A stretch of DNA of 54,651 nucleotides from Bacteroidales bacterium (GCA_017501525.1 JAFVWT010000002.1:1-54651), one strand, 5' to 3'; positions 16,600-26,529 are shown, counted from the stretch's first letter. Numbers and translations: made by a program. The notes: a model not told the origin generated them from the letters alone.

Positions 16600-18791
16600 T
16601 GAGACGGCTGTTGCTAAATATAATATTGTTTCTTGTCTCTTATTCTGTTTATGCACAAGATCAGCAGCAGGATAGTCTGGTGCGTCTTATTTCAGCCGAC
16701 AGGGCTCGTTTGCTCCAAGTAAACGGACAGAATTTCAGAAGAGTGGAAGGAAATGCCTTATTTCTACACAATGATACTTATCTTAAATGTGATTATGCCT
16801 TGTGGAATGTTGACAGCGCAGTTATTGATGCGGTGGGAAATGTTCAGATAATCCAGGATAAGACAATTCTCACAGGTGATAGTCTGAAATATTTTATAAA
16901 CAAGGATCTGGCTCAATTTAGAGGGCATGTTGTCCAATTGATTGACAAGGATAGCAATATGCTCAGGACCAGACATCTGGATTATAATACAAAGGATAGT
17001 ATTGCCCATTTCCAGAGAGGTGGGGCTATGATGGATAAGGATGGTTCTGTAATAGAGAGCCTTATAGGAGATTATTATGCCCAATCCGATCTATTCGTTT
17101 TCAGACGGCAGGTAGAGATGTTTTCCGATTCACTTTTTTTCAGGACAGATAGTTTGAAATATTATTCCGAAAAGGATGTGATACATTTTGATGGCAAGAC
17201 CAATGGATGGTACGATGTCTATGCAATAACTTCGGGAGGTGGATGGTACAACAGGAATAATGAGACTTTCTATTTTGACCGGCATGTCCATATCATTTCG
17301 GATGAGAATGAAGGATGGTCGGAAACGTTATTTTATGATAGGAATATAGAGTTTACCCGTATGGAAAGAAAAGTGGAGGTTGTAGACACTGTGAACAACT
17401 CCATTGTCTTGGGGGGAAAACTTGAATTTTGGAATGAACCTCGCAGGGCCGAAGTATATACAGATCCTGTAATAATTCTTCTACAGGAGCAGCAGGAGGG
17501 TAAAGTCGATTCTGTCTTTATATCGGCTGATCAGTTCAAATATTTCCAGAAGAGAATGTTTGAGGTAGATAGTGCAGTCGTGGCTCAAGCTGAGCAGAGA
17601 TACAAGTCTGTTCAGATCGATCCTATGGCAAGCAAGCGTCCTGCACCGGAACCACAGGATACTCAGGCAGATTCAAATCTTTCAGATCGTGCCGACTCCC
17701 TTTCTGATGCTGGTACTTCGCAGCTTGGAGAACGTCCATTGAGTCAGGAACGTCAGGAGAATAATGGTGGACGGGAACTTAGCGAACAACGTAATGACCG
17801 CAATGCGGTATCGTCTCAGGTAGATTCACTCTCAGCAAGGGGTGGCCTTTCTACTACGGATTCACTTTTTACTACGGATTCACTTTCTGTATCAGGATCT
17901 CTTGCTTCAAGGGACTCTATTGCCTCAAGGGACTCTATTGCCTCAAGGGACTCTATTGCTGTCACCGATTCTCTTGCGATATCCGCTTCATTCTCAAAGA
18001 CAGACTCTCTATCTGTGGCTGATTCACTATCTGTGGCAGACTCACTCGCAGTGCCCCAGGAACCGCTGGATACCACTCTTGTAACTTTCGTAGAGGCATT
18101 CAATAATGTAAAGGTCTATAAAAGTGATATTCAGGTAAAATGTGACTCTTTGTTATATTGTTCAATTGATTCTATTGCCCGGCTATTCACCGATCCTATT
18201 ATATGGTATGATGCTGTCAATCAGATTACAGCCGACAGTATGCAATTTGTTGTGAAGAATGGGCAAATGGAAAAGGGTTACATGCTCTCCAAGGCATTTG
18301 TCATTTCTGAAGATCCTAATGAAAAATATTATCATCAGATAAAGTCCCCTGAAATGATTGGGTATTTCAGGGAGAGTGATTTGTATCGTTTTGATGCGAT
18401 AGGAGGAGCAAGTATGCTTGTCTATATAGCAGAAGACAGTGTTATTACCACAATGAACCAGAAGGAGTGCAGGATGATGATGGCTTCTCTTAAGGATGGT
18501 TCTGTGGAGAGGATGAGATACTATGAGGGGATAAAGAGTGATGTCTATCCTGTATATGATTTGACTGAGGAACAGAAATATCTTAAGGATTTCAATTGGC
18601 GAATAGAAGAGAAGTTGAATTCAAGATTTGATGTTACCAATAAAGGTTTGCGCAGGTCTCTTAGGAATGAGGTTATACCTGCCAGGAACTTTCCGAGGTT
18701 CAAGCAGACCAGGACTTATTATCCGGGCTATATGAATAAAATATTGACCGATATCGAAAGAAGAAAGCCATTAATCTGGATAAAAAAATAG
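16599..18791 (+). CDS. OstA/LptA-like periplasmic protein with Ser/Asp-rich insert
   Basis: The ~730-residue protein has a signal peptide and beta-jellyroll repeats of the OstA/LptA type in residues ~35-330 ('VEGNALFLHNDTYLKCDYALWN', 'GDSLKYF', 'GHVVQL') and again in ~480-680. This suggests a role in lipopolysaccharide transport between the membranes. Residues ~350-487 are low-complexity, rich in S, D, E and Q, with DSL and SRDSIA repeats. Three 18-bp DNA repeats lie at 17911-17964. Such an insert is not part of the core fold and probably forms a flexible linker. Start at 16599 (TGATG overlap with surA). The cluster PPIase-surA-ostA fits outer-membrane biogenesis. Confidence 0.82.
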   Translation: MRRLLLNIILFLVSYSVYAQDQQQDSLVRLISADRARLLQVNGQNFRRVEGNALFLHNDTYLKCDYALWNVDSAVIDAVGNVQIIQDKTILTGDSLKYFINKDLAQFRGHVVQLIDKDSNMLRTRHLDYNTKDSIAHFQRGGAMMDKDGSVIESLIGDYYAQSDLFVFRRQVEMFSDSLFFRTDSLKYYSEKDVIHFDGKTNGWYDVYAITSGGGWYNRNNETFYFDRHVHIISDENEGWSETLFYDRNIEFTRMERKVEVVDTVNNSIVLGGKLEFWNEPRRAEVYTDPVIILLQEQQEGKVDSVFISADQFKYFQKRMFEVDSAVVAQAEQRYKSVQIDPMASKRPAPEPQDTQADSNLSDRADSLSDAGTSQLGERPLSQERQENNGGRELSEQRNDRNAVSSQVDSLSARGGLSTTDSLFTTDSLSVSGSLASRDSIASRDSIASRDSIAVTDSLAISASFSKTDSLSVADSLSVADSLAVPQEPLDTTLVTFVEAFNNVKVYKSDIQVKCDSLLYCSIDSIARLFTDPIIWYDAVNQITADSMQFVVKNGQMEKGYMLSKAFVISEDPNEKYYHQIKSPEMIGYFRESDLYRFDAIGGASMLVYIAEDSVITTMNQKECRMMMASLKDGSVERMRYYEGIKSDVYPVYDLTEEQKYLKDFNWRIEEKLNSRFDVTNKGLRRSLRNEVIPARNFPRFKQTRTYYPGYMNKILTDIERRKPLIWIKK
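17911..17964 (+). repeat. 18-bp tandem repeat inside the OstA-like gene
   Basis: GGGACTCTATTGCCTCAA occurs at 17911-17928 and 17929-17946, and a third, diverging copy follows to 17964. Each unit encodes SRDSIA in frame, so changes in copy number would lengthen or shorten the linker without a frameshift. Related degenerate DSL units extend to about 18050. Confidence 0.85.
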
Positions 18792-18824
18792 CGGAACTTA
18801 GCATTTGTTTAGATATCTTCTTTG

Positions 18825-18832
18825 TATCTTTG
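18825..18832 (+). promoter_or_regulatory. hut operon promoter -7 box
   Basis: TATCTTTG matches TAnnTTTG, with a TTTG at 18804-18807 as a possible -33 element (17-bp spacing). The leader would be about 30 nt. Confidence 0.6.
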
Positions 18833-18868
18833 TAAGATATAAGAAAACCGTTATTAAATATCTAATAT

Positions 18869-20356
18869 ATGTTACAGTTCAATATCGATGTACTACAGCA
18901 CTCTTTCGAGGATGTGACTGTGTTATTCAACCCTGAATCAAAGTTGGTTTTGGGTGATGAATCTTGCAAAAGAATCCTTAAATGCAGGGAATATCTTGAT
19001 AAACGTATGGAGAATCAGAAAGTTCCGATTTATGGTGTTACCACCGGTTTCGGTTCTTTGTGTAATGTTTCTGTCGATAAGGAGAATCTTTCCCAACTTC
19101 AGAAAAATCTTGTGATGTCCCATGCTTGCGGAATGGGAGAAGAGGTTCGTGAAGAGATTGTCAGACTGATGATTGCCTTGAAGGTGAAATCATTGGCTTA
19201 TGGCTATTCCGGAGTGCGTCTTGAAACTGTTCAGAGACTGGTTGATTTTTATAACGAAGGGGTATATCCTGTGGTATATCAGCAAGGTTCTTTGGGAGCA
19301 TCCGGAGACTTGGCACCTTTGGCGAATATGTGTTTGCCTCTTATTGGACTCGGAGAGGTAAATTATAAGGGGAAACGTTATCCTGCCGAAGAGATAAACA
19401 AGAAGTTCGGTTGGGAACCCTTGACTCTTGCATCCAAAGAGGGTCTTGCCCTTCTGAATGGTACACAGTTCATGTTGGCTCATGCCATTTGGTCTTTGTA
19501 TCGTGCAAAGAGAATTTCAGCAATTGCAGATAAGGTTGCAGCATTGTCTTTGGAAGCCTATAATGGTCGCAAGGAACCGTTTACTCATGGGGTACATGCA
19601 GTGCGTCCTCATAACGGACAAATCGAGACTGCACGTATAATGCGTTCATATCTTGAAGGTAGCCAGATGATAGAGAGAGAGGATAAGGAGGTTCAGGATC
19701 CTTATTCATTCAGATGTGTCCCTCAGGTGCATGGAGCATCCAAAGATGCTATTGCTTATGTGGAAAGTGTATTTATGACAGAGGTAAACAGCGCTACAGA
19801 CAATCCTACGATCCTTCCTGATGAGGATTTGGTTGTATCTGCAGGAAACTTCCATGGTCAGCCACTATCTATAACTCTGGACTTTCTGGCGTTGGCTGTT
19901 GCAGAATTAGGATCAATATCTGAAAGAAGGACTTATCAGTTGATTTCCGGTAAAAGAGGACTTCCATCATTCCTTGTGGCTCATTCGGGGTTGAATTCAG
20001 GATTTATGATTCCCCAATATGCACAGGCATCCATTGTAAGTCAGAACAAGCAACTTTGTACACCTTGCGTGGTGGATACAATTGACTCATCCCAAGGTCA
20101 GGAAGACCATGTGAGCATGGGAGCAAATGCTGCTACCAAATGTGTAAGAGTTGTGGAAAATGTTGAGAAAATACTTGGTATTGAGATAATGAATGGAGCA
20201 CAGGCATTTGAGTTCCGTCGTCCTTTGAAGAGTTCTCCGGTTCTTGAAGAATTTTATGCGGAGTACCGTAAGGTTGTTCCTTTTATTGCAGAAGATCAAG
20301 TGATGTATACTCATATGGCAGCTTCCAAGGAGTTCATCACAAATTATAATATCTAA
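18869..20356 (+). CDS. hutH: Histidine ammonia-lyase
   Basis: The enzyme deaminates histidine to urocanate. The 495-residue protein contains the GSLGASGDLAPLA motif, in which Ala144-Ser145-Gly146 cyclise to the MIO cofactor. Other family stretches are 'YGVTTGFG' near the N-terminus, 'NPTILPDEDLVVSAGNFHGQPLS' and 'QEDHVSMG'. It is the first gene of a histidine-degradation operon that continues with hutI, an MBL hydrolase and ftcD. The expected second enzyme, urocanase (hutU), is absent from the window. Confidence 0.97.
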   Translation: MLQFNIDVLQHSFEDVTVLFNPESKLVLGDESCKRILKCREYLDKRMENQKVPIYGVTTGFGSLCNVSVDKENLSQLQKNLVMSHACGMGEEVREEIVRLMIALKVKSLAYGYSGVRLETVQRLVDFYNEGVYPVVYQQGSLGASGDLAPLANMCLPLIGLGEVNYKGKRYPAEEINKKFGWEPLTLASKEGLALLNGTQFMLAHAIWSLYRAKRISAIADKVAALSLEAYNGRKEPFTHGVHAVRPHNGQIETARIMRSYLEGSQMIEREDKEVQDPYSFRCVPQVHGASKDAIAYVESVFMTEVNSATDNPTILPDEDLVVSAGNFHGQPLSITLDFLALAVAELGSISERRTYQLISGKRGLPSFLVAHSGLNSGFMIPQYAQASIVSQNKQLCTPCVVDTIDSSQGQEDHVSMGANAATKCVRVVENVEKILGIEIMNGAQAFEFRRPLKSSPVLEEFYAEYRKVVPFIAEDQVMYTHMAASKEFITNYNI

Positions 20357-20368
20357 TCTGTATTGAAG

Positions 20369-21628
20369 ATGAGAATTTTTATAAAAAATATAAAGAAACT
20401 CATTAATGTAAGGGAGAGTACCCCGGCGGCTCTTATCGGTGAACAGTTGGGGGTATTGCCTTGTCTTGAAGATGCGTATCTTATTACTGAAGGGGATGAA
20501 ATTATAGACTTCGGGGAGATGTCAGAACTCGCCCAACAACAGTTGTCAGCGATTGAAGAGAGTGTGGACAAGGTATTGGACGCAACGGGCAGAATGGTAT
20601 TTCCGTCATATTGTGACTCTCATACCCATTTGGTTTATGCAGGAAGTCGTGAGATGGAGTTTTCAGATAAGCTTCGTGGTCTCTCCTATCAGGAAATAGC
20701 ACGACGTGGCGGCGGTATTCTCAATTCTGTGGAGCTGCTGCATAATACTTCAGAAGAGAGCCTTCTGGAGCAGACATTGCAAAGAGCCAATGAAATCATA
20801 TCTTTGGGAACGGGTGCAGTGGAAATTAAGAGTGGCTATGGTCTTACTGTTGAAGATGAGTTAAAGATGCTACGAGTGGCAAAGAGAGTTGCAGAGAAGA
20901 CTCCTCTTACTGTGAAGACTACTCTTTTGGGGGCACATGCTGTTCCGACAAAGTACAAGGACAATCGTTCCGGTTATGTGGATCTGATTGTCAATGAAAT
21001 GATTCCCGCAGCAGCTGCTGAGGGGCTGGCTGAGTATGTGGACATCTTTTGTGAGGAAGGCTTTTTCAGTGTGGAGGATGCTCAGAGAATTTTCGAGCAG
21101 GGGATTAAATATGGAATGCGTCCAAAGGTTCACGCAAACCAGATGAGTTTCTCAGGGGGTGTACAGGTAGGGGTGAAGTATGATGCCATATCTGTGGACC
21201 ATCTCGAGTTTACTGCAGAACCCGAATATGATCTTCTTGCCAGGAGCAACACTATTGCGACTTTATTGCCCGGAGCCACTTTCTTCCTGAATATGGACTA
21301 TCCTAATGCAAGGGCTATGATTTCCAAAGGGGTGAAAATTGCCATTGCTTCAAATTACAATCCGGGTTCATGCCCTTCCGGTGATATGAAATATATGATG
21401 GCATTAGCTCTGTTGAAAATGAAGATGACCCCTGAGGAGGCTATAAATGGAGTCACTCTCAATGGAGCATTTGCTATGGGATTAGGTGAGAAGTTTGGTT
21501 CAATAACTATTGGAAAGAAGGCTAATTTGTTTATAACCAAAAAAATACCTTCGTACGAGTTTCTGCCGTACTCATTTACATCCCAACTGATAGAAACAAT
21601 AATTTTAAAAGGAGAAATATATGGTTAG
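20369..21628 (+). CDS. hutI: Imidazolonepropionase
   Basis: This amidohydrolase opens imidazolonepropionate to N-formimino-L-glutamate. It has 419 residues from the ATG at 20369; a TTG at 20363 is less likely. The metal-binding DSHTHLVYAGSRE motif near residue 80, 'VHANQMSFSGG' with a further His around 255 and 'ASNYNPGSCPSG' are characteristic of HutI. The 3' end overlaps the MBL gene by 8 bases. Confidence 0.95.
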   Translation: MRIFIKNIKKLINVRESTPAALIGEQLGVLPCLEDAYLITEGDEIIDFGEMSELAQQQLSAIEESVDKVLDATGRMVFPSYCDSHTHLVYAGSREMEFSDKLRGLSYQEIARRGGGILNSVELLHNTSEESLLEQTLQRANEIISLGTGAVEIKSGYGLTVEDELKMLRVAKRVAEKTPLTVKTTLLGAHAVPTKYKDNRSGYVDLIVNEMIPAAAAEGLAEYVDIFCEEGFFSVEDAQRIFEQGIKYGMRPKVHANQMSFSGGVQVGVKYDAISVDHLEFTAEPEYDLLARSNTIATLLPGATFFLNMDYPNARAMISKGVKIAIASNYNPGSCPSGDMKYMMALALLKMKMTPEEAINGVTLNGAFAMGLGEKFGSITIGKKANLFITKKIPSYEFLPYSFTSQLIETIILKGEIYG

Positions 21629-22253
21629 TTACAAGACACCCTTAGGTGATATTAGAATAAAGGTTTATGGTCATGCCTCATTGGTGATTGAATGGAATGG
21701 AAAATATATTTATTCAGATCCCTATAGCGAGGTGGTGGACTATAAAGGATACCCAAAGGCAGATTTGGTGTTGGTGACTCATAATCACTATGACCACTAT
21801 GATAGGAAGGCTTTGGATGAAATTCTCTCTCCGCAGACAAAACTTATAGTTGCCTCTGATGTTCCCAAGGAGGATGAGAGATATTCAGTGCTCAATAATG
21901 GCGAGTCTGCCTCCTATGAAGGAATTGCCATCAAGGCTGTAGCCTCTTACAATATCAACCGTCGTAACGAGCAAGGTAATCACTTTCATCCCAAGGGGGT
22001 AGGCAATGGATATATTCTTGACTTTGGAGGTTTCCGCCTTTATATTGCAGGTGATACAGAACCTGTTGCAGAAATGGAACAACTGGGGGATATAGATGTT
22101 GCTTTTATTCCAAAGAATCTTCCATACACGATGACTGATGAGGAGTTTGTGAAAGTGGCTAATATGATAAAACCCAAATATCTCTATCCGATTCATTACT
22201 TTGAACTTGATGCAAAAAATTGCGAGAAGGTGTTGAATCAGACATTATTATGA
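21621..22253 (+). CDS. MBL-fold metal-dependent hydrolase inside the hut operon
   Basis: The 210-residue protein has the metallo-beta-lactamase motif THNHYDHYD (His54, His56, Asp58, His59), a later 'IAGDT' Asp and a C-terminal His (YPIHY). It belongs to the UlaG-like/YtnP-type small hydrolases (beta-lactamase superfamily, type 2). Its start overlaps the end of hutI by 8 bases, and an AGGAGAAA ribosome-binding site precedes it. Its place inside the operon suggests a task linked to histidine catabolism, but no such role is known to me. Substrate is unknown. Confidence 0.85.
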   Translation: MVSYKTPLGDIRIKVYGHASLVIEWNGKYIYSDPYSEVVDYKGYPKADLVLVTHNHYDHYDRKALDEILSPQTKLIVASDVPKEDERYSVLNNGESASYEGIAIKAVASYNINRRNEQGNHFHPKGVGNGYILDFGGFRLYIAGDTEPVAEMEQLGDIDVAFIPKNLPYTMTDEEFVKVANMIKPKYLYPIHYFELDAKNCEKVLNQTLL

Positions 22254-22274
22254 TAATCAATAACAATATTTATA

Positions 22275-23975
22275 ATGAGTAGAAAATTAATTGAATGTGT
22301 TCCCAATTTCAGTGAGGGACGCGATATGAACATTATCAAGCAGATAACAGATGCTGCAGAGAGTGTTGACGGTGTTAGACTTTTAGATGTTGATCCCGGT
22401 GCTGCAACCAATCGTACTGTAGTTACATTTGTGGGTGAACCCGAACAGGTTATGGAAGCTGCTTTTCGTGCAGTGAAAAAAGCTTCAGAACTTATTGATA
22501 TGAGAGGTCACCATGGAGAGCATCCAAGAATGGGAGCTACTGATGTGTGTCCGTTAATTCCTATATCGGGAGTGACAATGGATGAATGTGTCGAATATGC
22601 CCGTTCCCTTGCAAAAAGGATCGGAGAGGAGTTGCAGATTCCTGTCTTCTGTTATGAAAGTGCCGCATTCTCTCCTGAGAGAAAGAATCTGGCAGTTTGT
22701 CGTCAGGGAGAGTATGAAGGATTGCGTAAGAGATTTACTGAAGATGGTGTGAAACCCGACTTCGGACCATCTGATTTTAATGATTTCGTGGCAGGAACAG
22801 GTGCAACAGCTGTCGGCGCCCGTGATTTTCTTGTAGCAATCAACTATAACCTCAATACAACTTCTACCAGAAGAGCAAATTCTATTGCATTTGATGTTCG
22901 TGAAAAAGGTCGCAAGAAGAGAGAGGGAGATCCTATTACCGGTCCTGTAGTCAAGGATGAAGATGGCAATATTGTATGGATACCGGGTACTCTCAAAGGA
23001 TGCAAAGCAATTGGCTGGTATATTGAAGAGTATGGAATTGCCCAAGTTTCAATGAATGTGACCAACATCAATGAGACTCCTGTTCATGTTGCCTTCGACG
23101 AGGTTAATGAGAAGGCTTATGCTCGTGGAATTAGGGTTACAGGTTCGGAAATAGTGGGACTCATTCCCAAACGTGTTTTGATTGATGCAGGTAAACATTA
23201 TCTGGCTAAGCAGAATCGTTCGGCAGGTATTCCTGAAGGCGATATCATTAATATTGCTGTGAAATCTATGGGTCTGGATGATCTTAAACCATTTAACCCA
23301 CGAGAAAAAGTCATTGAGTATATCCTTGAAGATATGGACAAGTCTGCGAAACTTATTGATTTGACTTGTAAAGGTTTTGCTGAAGAGACTTCTCGAGAGT
23401 CTCCTGCTCCTGGAGGTGGCTCAATCTCAGCTTATATGGGTGCTTTGGCAGCTGCATTAGGAGCTATGGTAGCTAACCTTTCGTCGCACAAACAGGGATG
23501 GGACGGCAGATGTCCGGAGTTCTCTGCGTGGGCGGAGAAGGGACAGAACTTGATGTATGAACTTCTTAATCTTGTCGATGAGGATACAGCTGCGTTCAAT
23601 AAGATTATGGATTCATTCTCTCTTCCCAAGAAGACTGATGAAGAGAAAAAAGCACGTACTGCTGCAATCCAGGCTGCTACTCTATATGCTACAGAGGTGC
23701 CCCTTCGTACAATGAAAGCTGCATTCAAGACTTTTGAACTTGTAGATGCGATGGCTGTTGAGGGTAATCCTAATTCTGTATCAGATGCCGGTGTCGGAGC
23801 CCTGGCTGCCCGCAGTGCTGTCTTAGGAGCATTCCTGAATGTGAAGATAAATGCTGCCGGTCTGAAGGATAGGGAACTTGCTGAAAAGTTGATCCAGGAA
23901 GCTACAATAATTGCAGATAAAGCAGTAGAAATCGAGCGTGAGATTATTGCGAAAGTAAACGAAAAAATAGGCTAG
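22275..23975 (+). CDS. ftcD: Bifunctional formiminotransferase-cyclodeaminase
   Basis: Residues ~1-300 are glutamate formimidoyltransferase ('IECVPNFSEGRD' start, 'DMRGHHGEHPRMGATDVCPLIP', 'CAVGARDFLVAIN'-like stretch). This domain moves the formimino group of formiminoglutamate to tetrahydrofolate. Residues ~345-566 are formimidotetrahydrofolate cyclodeaminase ('SPAPGGGSISAYMGALAAALGAMV'). The fused arrangement resembles mammalian FTCD, whereas many Bacteroides carry two separate genes. The products are glutamate, ammonia and methenyl-tetrahydrofolate. It ends the operon, with a strong terminator after it. Confidence 0.95.
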   Translation: MSRKLIECVPNFSEGRDMNIIKQITDAAESVDGVRLLDVDPGAATNRTVVTFVGEPEQVMEAAFRAVKKASELIDMRGHHGEHPRMGATDVCPLIPISGVTMDECVEYARSLAKRIGEELQIPVFCYESAAFSPERKNLAVCRQGEYEGLRKRFTEDGVKPDFGPSDFNDFVAGTGATAVGARDFLVAINYNLNTTSTRRANSIAFDVREKGRKKREGDPITGPVVKDEDGNIVWIPGTLKGCKAIGWYIEEYGIAQVSMNVTNINETPVHVAFDEVNEKAYARGIRVTGSEIVGLIPKRVLIDAGKHYLAKQNRSAGIPEGDIINIAVKSMGLDDLKPFNPREKVIEYILEDMDKSAKLIDLTCKGFAEETSRESPAPGGGSISAYMGALAAALGAMVANLSSHKQGWDGRCPEFSAWAEKGQNLMYELLNLVDEDTAAFNKIMDSFSLPKKTDEEKKARTAAIQAATLYATEVPLRTMKAAFKTFELVDAMAVEGNPNSVSDAGVGALAARSAVLGAFLNVKINAAGLKDRELAEKLIQEATIIADKAVEIEREIIAKVNEKIG

Positions 23976-24007
23976 GCTAATCATAGCGATACAGCCATAT
24001 CGTACTA

Positions 24008-24051
24008 ATAAGTCATCTTCCATATTGCAAAAGGGAGATGACTTATTTTTA
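24008..24051 (+). terminator. Terminator of the hut operon
   Basis: A 14-bp stem (ATAAGTCATCTTCC with GGGAGATGACTTAT, one G-U pair) is followed by a T-rich tail. Confidence 0.88.
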
Positions 24052-24232
24052 TTTCTTGTAATTTATTTATAGTAAATGCGGTGTGATTGCTAGTAGCTTG
24101 TTTTTCAGGTTTTTGGATGCTTTTAATTAAGATAGAAGGGCGGATTTTATTCATTTTTTTGATATTAATTTTTGTGTTTTGGTTCAAAATAGGTATTTTA
24201 GAATTTTATTTTGAAAAAATTAAGGAATAAAG

Positions 24233-25186
24233 ATGAGAATTATTGGAACAGGAAGTGCTCATCCGTCATTAGTGGTGACTAATAAGATGTTGGAGAATTT
24301 CCTTGATACAAGTGATGAGTGGATTGTTTCCAGAACAGGAATAGAACAGAGGCGTCTAATCAGTAGTGAATCCTTGGAGGATCTTGCAGTTGAGTCGGCA
24401 TTGAAGGCGATGGAAAATGCGGGAGTAGTTCCGGATGATATAGATTTTCTAATAGTATCCAATGTATGCAATGACTATGTCACACCTTCGTTGAGTTGTG
24501 TGATTCAAGGTGAGTTAGGAATCAAATGCCCTTGTTTTGATATAAATTGTGCATGTTCAGGATTTATATATGCTCTTGATATTGCAGAATCCTTTCTGGC
24601 AACAAAAGACCTACGTAATATATTGATAGTGTGTGCTGAACAACCTGGAAGAATGGTGGACTGGAAAGATCGTGCCCAATGTGTCCTTTTCGGTGATGGT
24701 GCCGGCTCGGTTGTAGTCACAAAAGGTGACGATATGAAGGCAATAAGGCTAAATACAGTCTCAAAGGTTGATCCACTTTGGCAAAAACGGGCAATGCAGC
24801 CAACACCTTTTCTTAGAAAGGAAGAGCATGATGGCCCCCTGGTCATGAACGGGCAGGATGTATTCAAACTTGCAGTTTCATCTTCAATTGATGATATTGA
24901 AAAGGTACTGAGCAAGGCTAATATTTCGGCAGAGGATATAGACTTGTTTGTTCTGCATCAGGCGAATATCAGGATTATAGATGCTATACGTCACTTCTCA
25001 AAGCAGGATAAGTCCAAATTCCCGGTGAATATCAATAAATATGGCAATACTTCGTCAGCTACAATCCCAATTCTGTTGGATGAACTCAATAGAGAAGGTA
25101 AGCTTAAAAATGGAGATCTTCTTCTGATGAGTGCTTTCGGAGCAGGTTTTACTACCGGTGCATGTATTTTGCGCTGGTCTAAATAG
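24233..25186 (+). CDS. fabH: 3-oxoacyl-ACP synthase III (FabH-like)
   Basis: The 317-residue ketoacyl synthase III has the Cys-His-Asn triad: Cys in DINCACSGFIYALD (near 111), His in VLHQANIRI (near 243) and Asn in YGNTSSATIP (near 273). It condenses an acyl-CoA starter with malonyl-ACP. The substrate specificity is unknown; Bacteroidales often carry more than one KAS III. The gene opens a run of fatty-acid synthesis genes (fabH-fabF-fabZ-fabG) on one strand. fabF starts 7 bases downstream. Confidence 0.9.
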   Translation: MRIIGTGSAHPSLVVTNKMLENFLDTSDEWIVSRTGIEQRRLISSESLEDLAVESALKAMENAGVVPDDIDFLIVSNVCNDYVTPSLSCVIQGELGIKCPCFDINCACSGFIYALDIAESFLATKDLRNILIVCAEQPGRMVDWKDRAQCVLFGDGAGSVVVTKGDDMKAIRLNTVSKVDPLWQKRAMQPTPFLRKEEHDGPLVMNGQDVFKLAVSSSIDDIEKVLSKANISAEDIDLFVLHQANIRIIDAIRHFSKQDKSKFPVNINKYGNTSSATIPILLDELNREGKLKNGDLLLMSAFGAGFTTGACILRWSK

Positions 25187-25193
25187 TTATGTA

Positions 25194-26459
25194 ATGGAAA
25201 ATAGAAGAGTTGTAATAACAGGAACAGGTGTTGTAACTCCTGTTGGAAATAATGTTGAGCAGTTTTGGAACAATATAATAAATGGTGTTTGTGGAATTGA
25301 TTTTATCAAATCTATACCGACAGACAATCTAAGTGTAAAAATAGCGGGTGAGATTAAAGATTTTAATCCGAAAGAATATGGTATAGATGCAAAAGCTGCA
25401 AGAAAACATGACAAGTTTTGTCTGTATGCTCTTGCTGCGGCATCTCAAGCAATGGCTCAGAGTGGTCTGAAGTCGACTGACGAACCATCTGATGACCCGA
25501 ACTATATTTGCCCTGAGCGTCTCGGAGTGTATATCGGCTCTGGTATTGGTGGTATGCATTCTTTTGTAAATGAGACAATTAAAATGATGAATGAGGGCCC
25601 TCAATGGATTTCTCCCCTATTTATACCAACAATGATATCCAATATTGGAGCAGGTAATGTAGCTATTGCCCATAATGCAAAAGGTGTATGTCTTCCAGTG
25701 GTAACTGCTTGTGCTACAGGTACTCACTCAGTCGGTGAAGCATATCGCGCAATTAAACATGGTTATGCAGATGCAATCATAGCCGGAGGTGCGGAGGCTG
25801 CAGTTAATCCTTTGGCAATAGGAGGTTTTGCTAACAGTAAAGCTCTCTCTACATCTGAAGATCCCAAACAGGCATCTCTCCCTTTTGATGCTCGCAGACA
25901 AGGGTTTGTAATAGCAGAAGGAGCTGGAGTCGTAGTTCTTGAAGAGTATGAAAGGGCTGTTAAAAGAGGTGCAAATATTATCGCTGAAGTATGTGGATAT
26001 GGAAATACTTGTGATGCATACCACTATACTGCACCCCGTCCTGATGGAACAACACAATCTGTAGCCTTTATTCAGGCGCTTAAGGAGGCCGGTTACAATG
26101 AGAATGATCTGTTGCATATCAATGCACACGGAACAGGTACTCCTCTAAATGATAAAGGAGAGACAGCTGCAATCAAAATCGCTTTGGGTCAGGAGGATGC
26201 CAAGAAAGCTATAATCTGTTCTATCAAATCCATGACAGGACATGCACTTGGAGCAGCAGGAGGTATGGAAATAGTAGCTACTGCCTTGGCTCTACAGAAT
26301 GGTATAGTACCTCCGACGATAGGCTATCAGGAGCCTGACCCCGATTGTGATTTGGACTACACCCCTAATGTGGCTCGAAAGGCAGATATAACCATTGCCC
26401 TTTCTTCATCGTTAGGATTTGGAGGACACAATGCAGTGGTGGCGTTACGAAAGATTTAG
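25194..26459 (+). CDS. fabF: 3-oxoacyl-ACP synthase II
   Basis: The elongating ketoacyl-ACP synthase has 421 residues from the ATG at 25194 (MENRRVVITGTGVVTPVG), a start that fits the family; an upstream TTG frame overlapping fabH is rejected. The catalytic triad is Cys in TACATGTHS, His in NAHGTGTPLND and His in SMTGHALGAAGG. It extends acyl-ACP by two carbons. It lies 7 bases after fabH and 70 bases before fabZ. Confidence 0.95.
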   Translation: MENRRVVITGTGVVTPVGNNVEQFWNNIINGVCGIDFIKSIPTDNLSVKIAGEIKDFNPKEYGIDAKAARKHDKFCLYALAAASQAMAQSGLKSTDEPSDDPNYICPERLGVYIGSGIGGMHSFVNETIKMMNEGPQWISPLFIPTMISNIGAGNVAIAHNAKGVCLPVVTACATGTHSVGEAYRAIKHGYADAIIAGGAEAAVNPLAIGGFANSKALSTSEDPKQASLPFDARRQGFVIAEGAGVVVLEEYERAVKRGANIIAEVCGYGNTCDAYHYTAPRPDGTTQSVAFIQALKEAGYNENDLLHINAHGTGTPLNDKGETAAIKIALGQEDAKKAIICSIKSMTGHALGAAGGMEIVATALALQNGIVPPTIGYQEPDPDCDLDYTPNVARKADITIALSSSLGFGGHNAVVALRKI

Positions 26460-26529
26460 TATAACAATAAATAGTATCCGTGGAAGTTGTTTATATTCAA
26501 TCAGCTTCTAAATATTAAAACCTAATATC

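Noticed and set aside
17816-18103. Antisense frames over the Ser/Asp repeats of the OstA-like gene
   Set aside because: They are mirror products of the repeated DNA. The plus-strand gene is well supported on both sides.
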